A DNA stretch of 64,000 nt from Lineus longissimus (lineage: Eukaryota > Nemertea > Pilidiophora > Heteronemertea > Lineidae): NCBI RefSeq assembly GCF_910592395.1, contig NC_088311.1:1056501-1120500 (forward strand), given 5' to 3'. The notes under the pieces are model-generated. The model saw only the letters and a program-made list of their open reading frames with translations. It was not told the origin of the DNA and did not search any database. Below are positions 13,467-24,100 of this stretch, piece by piece (position 1 is the first letter of the stretch; each line of letters begins with the position of its first letter). Made by a program: the position numbers and the translations under genes.

Positions 13467-14577
13467 ACCCAAGCCCTGGATGAAGATCATTATACGGTTT
13501 AAGACAGAGTCATCACATCACCTGGCCATCGTCACCTACGCCCGCTCAGTTATGATTTTGACTGTGTCTTCTTTGTCAATGAGTCAATTATAGACGAATT
13601 TGAATAAGTTTGTTTTGGTACTGACCAGTCATGCGTTTCACCTCGAACAAAGGAACGTGTCTCTATTCTAGGCATTGTCCGAAGTCGGCTTACGCCTTGT
13701 TCTGACGTGTTGAGTGCGCACATTTAAATTATTTTTTGGCGCTGGTTCGTCTTCTTCGAAAAGGCCTATTATCATCATATCATGATTGATGATTCTGCCT
13801 TCTGGGTTCAGGGACGACAGCATGACAGGTTTTTGTTGAATCTCTGCAGAGATTTTTCAGCGTTTTCAGAAACCTTCTGCATACGTAAAAATCACAGCCC
13901 CGATTTTATCAATATAGACCTGGTTATGTACCTGATTTTACAAGGAACAAGACTACATCAATTTCAGTCGACTTCGGGATCGGATTGTTGAGTTTGATGA
14001 CCTTTTTTTTATCCGAACATGTCAAAAATTGGTGAAATTTATTTCCGGTGGGGGCGCTGAATGCAAAATGGCAGCGACCATGAAGACGAAAATTTTTTCC
14101 TTCCTTTTGCTCTTACCATTTACAACCACACTGTAGTCCAAAAGTTAGTAATAATGCCATAAACGACTAAATCTATGTACTTAGAACAAAGAAAAACAAA
14201 GTTTGCCGAAATATCTGCTTAAAGTATGTGAGTTTAGGTTTTTTGATGTTGTTGAAATCCTGTATATTTTGTGTACATTAGCGCGAAACCATATTTCGAC
14301 ATGTCCCCAACTTAATTATTGACCACCATGGCCAAATGCCAGCATTATATAAGGAAATATAGCCCATTGCATTTGTTCATACAGAAATCTGGACCTTCCT
14401 AGCCATGCGCAACTAAATAAAATACCAGCACACCATCGCAAATCCGTGCATGCCGAACAATTTGATCAAATAGATGAGAATGTTTCTGCGTTGATTTATT
14501 TGATGTAAACCCAATTTATTATTGCAGAGGAATCGCCAAAGTAGCAGTAATAGAACCAGCACCCCATCAGCCTCAAA
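13467..14577. other. Region upstream of PDCD7, no coding exon seen
   Basis: This stretch separates the foldback element from PDCD7. A pyrimidine-rich tract ending in TTATTGCAG just before 14527 looks like an acceptor, so the PDCD7 start codon is probably in the second exon and a 5' untranslated exon lies somewhere in this interval. Nothing else is supported. Confidence 0.35.
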
Positions 14578-17500
14578 ATGAACTTCCGAGGTAACCAGTC
14601 AAGATGGCGTTCTGATAGTAATAATGAACACTGCCACTGGAACAATAGTGAACCATGGAATCAAGATCGGCAACCGCAGGACTTCACCAGACATTCTCAA
14701 CAGGAAGTTGGGTTCAGTCCTTCATCTCATAGCAGTCATTCTCCAGCCCCTAGCCAATCATTGCAACAGCCAGACAATTCACAAATTGGCCAAAGATACA
14801 GGCCTCCTATGTCACTTATTCCAAAACAAAGTGGACAGTCTTCAGGATTCTTGTTATCAAATGATCCACAGCAATTCAAAGAGGATATTTCACTGTCGGA
14901 TCATATTCAGTCTTACCCAAGACATCCAGCTGCTGCACCCCCGGAACAGATAGGTCATCAAGGTGCAGGTGATGTGCATCGGACATTCTATTCCAACCAG
15001 CAAGGCAGTACTTACTACTATCAACATCAAGAAAACTCCAATGATCAGAATGATAGACAGCAATGGAAGCCTCAACAGTCTATGAATCAAAGCCAATATA
15101 ACTATTCTGATCCGATTCCTGATGTTCAGTATACCTCCAGTGTTGGTTACCAAGGTCGAATTGATTTTAGAGGCAATCATCAGGAAGATAATTATGGTGA
15201 TTATTGTCATTCATATAATCCAGCTGCTAATAATGCTGGCACCAGAAGTGGGAGTCCTCTTGAACGATATGCTCCTCATGATCAAGTAGGGCCTTCAGGA
15301 TTCCCTTCACTAAATGTTCCACAAGGCCAACACTCCACACAAAGTCAAATCCCCCTTCCTATTTTAAACGAAGAAAAAGAAAGAACATTCCCAGTTGTTG
15401 ATTTTCAAAATAGATATCCTAAAAATGTCCTTAAGGGTGATGGAGGAAAGACTGCGTCAGATGTGGAATCACTTGATCAGCAAGATCAGAGATGGATTGA
15501 CTCGTGGTTGAGGTCAAAGAGAGTCCAGGGAAGGAGGAACAAAAAATCCATAGATACTGATATAAAGGTATGTAGTAAACATTGTCAAAAGTTATTAACT
15601 TCTAAGTCATTTCAACTGGCAGAAAGTTTTTTAATGGTTTGTTGTCGTAATAAACTTATATTGACATGGTACAGTGAAGTTACAGAACATGCACAGTGGC
15701 TATCAATCATAGCATTTCACTTTTCTCCATATTGATCATAGTTACTGACCTGGCATTGTATCTATTGCTTACTTTCGACAGATTCCTGTCATCCGACATC
15801 TTCTCAAACAATGCTTTGGTTTGCTTGATGATTTGAAGAAATTGAAAGACTCACTTACTGATTGTGAAGGAGATGAGGAAACATGGTCTGAACAGAAGTC
15901 AAGAGCTTTACAACTGCAGGTATGTTGTTTCTGTAGTAGCTCTTGTAAGATCTAGAACTGTGCAGTAAAGAAGCTTGAACCTTCCTCAGGCCTATACCCT
16001 CATAAAAGGTTCCTGTTATCAGTTCAGGCAAGTACACTTGTACATACATGTACTTGGTTGAGGTAATAGATGTTTGGTGTACACTACAGTTCATGAAAGT
16101 ACATATAGGTGCGACCTCTGAGCAAGTTACAGCAAGTTTCAAAAACCTGTCAGACTACTGACAGAGGTGCCATATAGACCTAATAAGGGGGTCGTTTTCT
16201 CCAAATTTTGCTAAAAACCTAATTTGGAAGTATTTGATTATTGCCTCGCCTGATGAGTAATATTGACTATGAGCATAGGCCCTCTATATAGAGAGATGTT
16301 CTAGTTGTATTTCTGTATTCCAGGGTGAACTTGAGAGGGTCCAGAGCAAGCTTGATAAGAACACCATGGCAGCATTTCGAGAGAAGTTGGAGAGGAGAAC
16401 AAAGAAAAAGGTAGGGAAGTCTGGAAAGGCCCAGAGCAGACATATCAAATGTAAAAATACCAAAGATTAGTTGAGTTTGAAGACCTGAGTGAGGTAATGC
16501 ATTTTGAGCATCAAAGGTGGAGTTACCAAATCATACTTTTTAATATTTTCCATCCTTTGGAGCCATTCTGGAATCTTTTGACAGACGTTTTACTGGCGTG
16601 TTGAGGAGGAAAGTCCTTCCACATTAAAATGATAGGAGTGCACAGTCCTTAAATTGCATTCTTGGTCTTGACGTGTGTTCACCTTGCTTGTAATGCAGTC
16701 TTGGAGGAAGAAGAGGAATGCTATCCTTACAGAGGAACGCGAGGAGAAGCTTGTGAGGCGGCAACAACTTCATGACAAAATCGATGCCGAACTGGGGGCA
16801 AAGAGGCAGAAGATTACTGATGCACAAAAGGTCTGTTTCTTTTAGTTATGATAATGGGGCAGTGGTTGTGCAGTGGAAGAGCATCAGCCTCATGATCATG
16901 AGGTGGTGGGTCCGCCTCCCCACCAAGTCACTGGTTGGTTTCGAGTTCAAGTTAACGCCTTCTCCCTTAAGATTTCTTTCCAAAAGCGTGTGGAGTGAGA
17001 GCATTGTCCTTGAAATGATGAACTGGTTCTGAAAGTAATGACTACCACTTAGTTCGTGATCTGTTCATTTCAGGAGAAAGAGATGAAGGCAGGAGCTGAC
17101 AAAACTCTATCAGAAGTCAGAAAGAAATTGTCAGATGCTAATAAATCTCTCGATCTACTCAGGTCTTTGAAGAAACTCCGGCAGATCAGGAAAGATTCAG
17201 CTGTCAGAAAAGGTGGGTTGTACAATTCATAGACAATCACTAAAACTTAATTGAGAGCAGTGTGGCGCTCCAAAAATGACCTAAATGTATGTGTTAAAGT
17301 TACTCCCTCTCAAAATCAAAACCACACTTACATGATGTACATGTTTGAAGTACATTGCCTGGATAAATCTCAAGTCTAAATATGAGCCGTGAGATTTGAG
17401 CTACTGTTTTTCCCTCCAGGCATGTTCTACCCAGCAGAATGTGACAGGAACTTTGAAAGACAAGTTTTTGACCTGATTAAGATGATGGAGACACAGAAGA

Positions 17501-18962
17501 AGACATATGAGGATGAGGAAAAGACGCTTCAGGTCGGTGTAATTGGGTGTTCCTGGCAGTAGGGTTCCAAGTATATGACTGGGTTTTTGTTGCAATTACT
17601 TATTCTTGATACCTGAAATCTTGAGATACCTGAAATCAAGACTGTGTTCTTACTTCAGGTCATCCTAGAAATGGAACAACAAGAAAACCTTGAGAAAGAG
17701 CGGGAACAGTTTAAAAACCGAGAAGAGCAGAAGGTCAGGAAGAAACAGAATAGAAATCTAGAGCTGCTGTTTGGAAAAGAAGGTAGGCTTCAACAAAACT
17801 TCCCAATGCTTACAAGTGGATAACACAGGATTATCAAGAAAATCTGAATTCACTTTTTGCTAAGATTGTTTTGATGCATTGATAGGTGATGTTGTCCAAT
17901 GGTTTAGGCGTCGGTCACACTGGCCTAACACCATGGTTTTGATACCCGGCATGGGCAGCTCACTTGTATTTTTGTGACCATGGGCAACTCCTGTTACTTA
18001 GATTGCCACAGCATGTATACATGTATGAGGGGTAAAACCAAGATTTCTTGCCCCTGGTGCCTTTGCCTGGGCAGTTAAAACACAGTAAGTGAGAAACCAG
18101 TGTAGGTTGTGATGGAGTCCTCCCTTGCCAAAAACAGTGAGCACCACCAGGCTATTACTGAACATGTACCATTACTTGACCCAAAACTCTTTCTTTTCAG
18201 ATGTTCCTGATGAAACAGACCCACTTCGACCCTTCCACAATTACTATCTACAGGCAGAGCAATCGTTACAGTCTTTACTTCATATCAGGCAAGTAGGATT
18301 CAGGCCTCATACCATGGTTTGTTGAGAGCTGTTATGGTCTGTCTCTGGTTCTGGATTATCTTTAAATCCTTATACAATCATGTACGGGTACTATGGTTTC
18401 TGGCATTGTTGTCTCGATGCGACTTCCCAAAGACTTTTGTGATTTAACATTGTTATGGATGTACGAATGGCTGGGTTTTGCCTCTCATTCATCTCATTGA
18501 ACATGAATATGAATAAACTGCTGTGCAGGAAGAGCCTCTGCCAGGGGGACAGGATCTTTGGACTTCCCTTCATTGACTCACAATGGGTGAATAGCCGGAT
18601 GTGGACAGCCATGTGTCAGATTCAGGATGCCACATTTTATTTGGCATATGCAGTGAGGACACCTCTCCTCAGTTGGGGTTGGGTAAAGTCTTTTGTTCCG
18701 GCTAATTCTATTACACTGTACATGTCCAGATTGTTTCTTTTATGCTGTCCCCTCCAGAGTTGTGACCACCTCCCCATTTTGAATGCCTCCACTCTCACAT
18801 TTTCTTTGCTGATGGTTGTTCTTGGCTTGTTTCAGGAGAGAATGGGATACCTTCACAGTACCAGATCATGTCATAGGTGGCAGCAGCATTCCACAAGGCT
18901 GGGTGGTTCCCTATGAACCCACAGATGAAGTTTGGGCATCAGCGTTAAAGAATAAGAGATGA
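14578..18962 (+). CDS. PDCD7: PDCD7 / U11-U12 snRNP 59K protein, 9 coding exons, 645 aa
   Basis: In vertebrates this protein belongs to the U11/U12 di-snRNP of the minor spliceosome and acts in the nucleus in recognition of U12-type introns. Exons are 14578-15567, 15782-15919, 16324-16410, 16699-16830, 17074-17212, 17420-17532, 17659-17782, 18201-18288 and 18836-18962. The first 300 residues are low-complexity (Gln, Asn, Ser, Pro), followed by WIDSWLRSKR (about 306-315), a long charged coiled-coil region (about 370-560) and a conserved end, REWDTFTVPDHVIGGSSIPQ then GWVVP. Identification rests on that C-terminal block and the domain order. It is longer than the human protein (about 485) because of the N-terminal region. 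The eighth intron must use a GC donor (18289) to keep the frame. AATAAA follows at 19137. Confidence 0.88.
16853..16925 (+). repeat. tRNA-like sequence (Met type), probably a SINE head or tRNA pseudogene, in PDCD7 intron 4
   Basis: The segment reads like a degenerate elongator tRNA-Met. There is an A-box-like GTGCAGTGGAAGAGC, then an anticodon-arm-like stretch with CATGATCATGAGG, then a T-arm with GTGGG paired to CCCAC around a divergent loop. The T-loop does not match the consensus TTCGAAT, so a functional tRNA is unlikely. Because it lies in an intron and is followed by unrelated sequence, a tRNA-derived SINE is the likely origin. Confidence 0.45.
17886..18120 (+). repeat. tRNA-derived SINE-like element in PDCD7 intron 7
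   Basis: The first about 65 bp resemble a tRNA gene with internal promoter boxes: TGTCCAATGGTTTAGGCG as the A-box region and CATGGTTTTGATACCC as the B-box region. A body of non-tRNA sequence follows up to about 18120. This head-plus-body arrangement is typical of tRNA-derived SINEs. No target-site duplication could be fixed by eye, so the boundaries are approximate. Confidence 0.45.
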
Positions 18963-19253
18963 CATTGATAATTTATTGATTAGAGACTTTCCTGTCCACA
19001 TCATTATGAACATTAACCTCCACACATGACAGAGTAAGAGACATTGATTATTGAAACATAGTAGCATAGTTCTCTAGTGCACATTGTTAATGAATGGTGT
19101 GACTTGTACTTATTTCGTTATTCTCTATCATTGTTGAATAAAATACCCATGAATATAATTCCTCTCTTTCAATTCCCTTTTTATCCCTTGTCCTATGCAG
19201 TATGTGGCTTCAGTCAACACAAGGTGCCCACGATAAACAACTGCACCTACCCT
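18963..19253 (+). other. PDCD7 3' untranslated region
   Basis: This follows the PDCD7 stop codon and holds a canonical AATAAA at 19137-19142, about 175 bp after the stop. It ends where the minisatellite starts. No other gene is seen. Confidence 0.5.
19137..19142 (+). terminator. Candidate poly(A) signal AATAAA for PDCD7
   Basis: This is the first canonical hexamer after the stop codon, at normal distance. If used, it would keep the minisatellite outside the mature PDCD7 mRNA. Confidence 0.5.
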
Positions 19254-20936
19254 GGCTGCTCCACCGTGTTGACAACATGATGAGAGAGATGAGACAGTCA
19301 CAGCCAGGCCAAATCAGTCTTGGCTGCTCCACCGTGTTGACAATATGGTGAGAGAGATGAGACAGTCACAGCCAGGCCAAATCAGTCTTGGCTGCTCCAC
19401 CGTGTTGACAACATGATGAGAGAGATGAGACAGTCACAGCCAGGCCAAATCAGTCTTGGCTGCTCCACCGTGTTGACAATATGGTGAGAGAGATGAGACA
19501 GTCACAGCCAGGCCAAATCAGTCTTGGCTGCTCCACCGTGTTGACAACATGATGAGAGAGATGAGACAGTCACAGCCAGGCCAAATCAGTCTTGGCTGCT
19601 CCACCGTGTTGACAACATGATGAGAGAGATGAGACAGTCACAGCCAGGCCAAATCAGTCTTGGCTGCTCTGCCAAGTTGTCAACATGGTGAGAGAGATGA
19701 GGCAGTCACAGCCAGGCCACATCAGTCTTGGCTGCTCTCTGCCAAGTTGTCAACATGGTGAGAGAGATGAGGCAGTCACAGCCAGGCCGAATCAGTCCTG
19801 GCTGCTCCACCGTGTTGACAACATGATGAGAGAGATGAGACAGTCACAACCAGGCCGAATCAGTCCTGGCTGCTCCACCGTGTTGTCAACATGATGAGAG
19901 AGATGAGGCAGTCACAGCCAGGCCGAATCAGTCCTGGCTGCTCCACCGTGTTGTCAACATGATGAGAGAGATGAGGCAGTCACAGCCAGGCCACATCAGT
20001 CTTGGCTGCTCCACCGTGTTGACAATAATTTAGGTGAGAGAGATGAGACAGTCACAGCCAGTCCAAATCAGTCCTGGCTGCTCCCCCGTGTTGACAACAT
20101 GATGAGAGAGATGAGACAGTCACAGCCAGGCCACATCAGTCTTGTTGGCTGCTCTGCCAAGTAGTTAACATGGTGAGAGAGATGAGACAGTCACAGCCAG
20201 GCCGAATCAGTCCTGGTTGCTCCGCCGTGTTGCCAACATGATGAGAGAGATGAGACAGTCACAGCCAGGCCACATCAGTCTTGTTGGCTGCTCTGCCAAG
20301 TTGTTAACATGGTGAGAGAGATAAGACAGTCACAGCCAGGCCGAATCAGTCCTGGCTGCTCCACCGTGTTGCCAACATGATGAGAGAGATGAGACAGTCA
20401 CAGCCAGGCCACATCAGTCTTGTTGGCTGCTCTGCCAAGTTGTTAACATGATGAGAGAGATGAGACAGTCACAGCCAGGCCACATCAGTCTTGTTGGCTG
20501 CTCTGCCAAGTTGTTAACATGGTGAGAGAGATGAGACAGTCAGAGCCAGGCCGAATCAGTCCTGGCCGCTCCACCGTGTCAACAACATGATGAGAGAGAT
20601 GAGACGGTCACAGCCAGGCCACATCAGTCTTGGCTGCTCTGCCAAGTTGTTAACATGGTGAGAGAGATGATGAAGTCACAGCCAGGCCGAATCAGTCCTG
20701 GCTGCTCCACCGTGTTGACAACATGATGAGAGAGATGAGACAGTCACAGCCAGGCCACATGGCACATCAGTCTTGGCTGCTCTGCCAAGTTGTTAATATG
20801 CCTGGTGAGAGAGATCTGATGAAGTCACAGCCAGGCCGAATCAGTCCTGGCTGCTCCACCGTGTTGACAACATGATGAGAGAGATGACACAGTCACAGCC
20901 AGGCCGAATCAGTCTTGGCTGCTCTGCGAAGTTGTC
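19254..20936. repeat. Minisatellite, about 68-bp unit, about 24 copies, with a two-unit higher-order pattern
   Basis: The unit starts GGCTGCTCCACCGTGTTGAC and includes GAGAGAGATGAGACAGTCAC and CAGCCAGGCC. The leftmost copies are almost identical. From about 19660 rightward, two unit types alternate: one with CTCCACCGTGTTG followed by ATGATGAG, the other with CTCTGCCAAGTTGTTAACATGG. This makes a dimeric repeat of roughly 140 bp. It occupies nearly all the space between the PDCD7 poly(A) signal and the RIC1 start. Any long open frame here is a by-product of the repeat. Confidence 0.95.
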
Positions 20937-21199
20937 AGAGACATTTGTGATTTGAGGGATCTTTCACTTTATACCACTTATGCACTCTGTACACAATGTG
21001 CAGCTAACGTACGCCATGATCATCCCCATCTATTAATAGACTTCAGCCCCAGTGACGTATTTACGACAAATCCCATAACGAGGCCGTTCCACAGAATTGG
21101 GGGACCAAATTATGATCAGCCAAAAAGCCACAAAATTGGTGGATAGGGAAATGTCTCTGCCAAATTTTTGCAAATGACTTCGTTTTGCTTCATTGTATC
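20937..21199 (+). other. 5' flank of RIC1
   Basis: About 260 bp lies between the minisatellite and the RIC1 start codon. It must hold the 5' untranslated region and at least part of the promoter, unless a first untranslated exon lies further left. I see no TATA box placed convincingly. Confidence 0.35.
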
Positions 21200-24100
21200 A
21201 TGTATTTTACGGTAGAATGGCCCAAACACATTCGGATCCCTCAACAGGATCCCAGTCCGTTGGTTCATGTGTCCAGTAACCGCGATCGGCTTTTATTTGC
21301 TGTCCTGACGGCCAATTCACTGAGCATCTGGTTTTGCAAGGTGAGATCATTCATACAATCATGACGTGCAATGATCATACACTGTCATAGTATCGGGCCA
21401 TACATGCCATAGGCCTAGGCCTACGTCATGTACGTGCACAGCCTCGATCCGCTACGCTGTACATACTACATCGACGAGCCAATGCGCTAACTCGAAAAAA
21501 GCCAGGAATTCCGGTAACCGGAAAAACGCCGACCGACCGACCGACCGACCGACCTACTCGCCGACTCTGACAACCTCACTTACGGCATCCCATTCGCGCC
21601 TCATAGCCCGGTTACCGGAAAAACGCCGACCGACCGACCGACCAACCGACTGACCTGCCAACCTACCGTCATATGCAGTATCCCTTTCGCTTCTCTATAG
21701 CACATGTATCTGTGTAGTGCCCAGCGCAATGGACGTGATGGAGTCCGACGAGTCTGACAGCAGCATCTCCAGTCAATTATACCGGGAAAACGAGCCCACG
21801 CGGTAAGGAACTGATAACGATACTCTAAAGACATGCTTTGTCTACATGGTCGGTGGATATAAAAACATGATTTGGGCCTAATCTATGCACTGTAGTTTTT
21901 CTACTCGAGTGTCTCGACCGATGCAATGCATGAACTGCAACTTTGTTGTCATTTGACCAGCGCACGTGCGCTTGTTTACAATTTCATTTCACGTGACCTG
22001 CTATCGTGGATTGGATATATCACATTGACTTATGAGACCTGCGACTCAACTACGAAACTCCTTGGGTTGGTAGGTCGGAAGGTCGGTCGGTCAGTCGGTC
22101 GGTCGGTCGGTCGGTCGGTCGGCGTTTTTCCGGTTACCAGGAATTCCAGCCCAAACGCATTTCATGATTATGAAAAACGGGGAAACCCCTCGGTGTAAAA
22201 ATAGTTTGACGAGGCTAGCCAACCAATCTGGTCATTGTTTCCTCAACCAGTCATTTTCACAATAGGCCTAGGCACCTCGCACTTTGTTCCTTTTGGGGAC
22301 AAATTATTGGTCTAGTGAGATCACATCATTCATATCATGATGATATGACATTTACAAGGCCGCGGCTATTCTTACAATGATCCCTAATGCATTATACATA
22401 AGTCTACAAACTACTGCCTATTCTAACGACGATAATTTTCACCTTCGGGCCTTATTCGTAACCCTAACGCTAACCCTGAACCTGACCCGTACTTCCAGCA
22501 CTTATCGGTAACCCTAACCCATCCCTCACCCTGACACTAATCTTAACTCCCTCATCTTCAGTTTAATCTCTAAAATCGCATCAATTCTAAGTTACAGCCA
22601 CTTTGTATTTACAATATGAATACCATACATCTACATTCCCCCTACATTCAGCTTGGCCCCACAGTCAGCTTAGCTAATTTGCTCGGCTGTGGTGAGACAA
22701 TTTTAAAAGGTACTATACTGGCGTTTACATGTATATGAAAACATGTGCATGCCTTTACAATGCTTTGTAATATCTGAATGACGAGGTGCAGACATCTTCA
22801 ACACCTGTGCTGACATGGGCCGGGTAAGTTATTATCGTTTTAGTTTTACGTATTTTCCTTGTTTACTTTTTACAGCCATCAGTAGAGATAGTGTGCTTTC
22901 GTCGGTCTGTGAATTCAGTGACCGAGTTTGGTAGCAATCAGCGGGCAGAATGGCGTCCAGACTCCAGTATGGTTGCAGTTACGGTGAGTTTATTTTGGGC
23001 ATCAACAGTTTCTGCATGTTCAGTCAATACTGAAACCTTTCTCACGTTTCCAGATTTCTGCATGATTGTACTGTTATTGACGATGATGATACTAATTTCA
23101 TCAACTGTTAAAAGATTGCAATAAGCCAGCGAATAGTATTCCCAAGTCTTCTCGAGCAATTCACAGCACATGTATGCCATAACCTATGGTGATTTCAAGA
23201 ATATTCAGGGGGCTCGAGATAACCCCTGAAAAGTGTCTTTTGAAGCATGAAACTTGGCCCATACAGGACCCTCAAATTTAAAACTCTTAGAAATCTGTTA
23301 CAACATGACTCCGGAGATTTTGTCAAGACTCTAGTTTGACTCCCAATTAAGAAAGTCTTGCTTGAGCGAGGATGAAATTGACCAATTTAGGTGCATCTCC
23401 TCAGGTCCTTCAGTTCTCCCCTGGTAGTGATTTCATTATTGTCTGTCAGTCTAAAGTACATAGCAATCTCTATTGGTAATTGCGTGTTGGCTATAACAAC
23501 AAAATAATGAGGTCATTTGCATTCCACACATTCTTCAGTTTAAAGCGTCTTATAAGAACAATGGAAGAGTTGCCTGGTGCTGCTGAGCCTGAGGGCAGAT
23601 AGGCCTACTGTACATCCGTTCTATGCTTTTGTCAATACACATAAAAACAGATTGGGGTTTGATGATGTACGCGTGGCCCTATGGTGATTCTGATTCCATC
23701 TATGATTATTCTTGTTTTTAGATATACATCTTCATCAGATATACTTGTATCACCATTAGATATACATCATCATTATAGTGGCAGGAATGATGCATGTACA
23801 TGTTATGTACATGTAGGCCATGCAGCATCAAAATTGAGGTTGTCACGTTGAGTCTTTATTCCCAGCAGCTGGCGAGTGAAAGAGAAAATGATCAATTAGT
23901 ATGCAAAAAAAACCTGCTCTCCTATAATGTACTTCAGTGTGTCTACTATATTATAGACTATGATATAATGATAAACAATGATAATAATCATTGCCATTTG
24001 TATGGCACTTTTCCTTGAACCACCCTCAAAGCGCCCCTCTCCACTCCTCAAAAAGCAACGTTTTCAACTGTCTCTTGAATTTTTCAAGGTTTGTCTCTGC

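Noticed and set aside
14890-15210. Minus-strand 106-codon open frame opposite PDCD7 exon 1.
   Set aside because: It is a shadow of the low-complexity PDCD7 exon and has no start context or homology.
19685-19894. Open frame with repeated MVREMRQSQPG-type units.
   Set aside because: It is produced by the 68-bp minisatellite, whose unit length is not a multiple of three, so the frame is not maintained.
22440-22545. CCCTAAC-like strings resembling telomere repeats (AACCCTAACGC, GGTAACCCTAACCC).
   Set aside because: The repeats are few, irregular and broken by unrelated sequence inside RIC1 intron 1, so this is not a telomere or a clear interstitial telomeric array.
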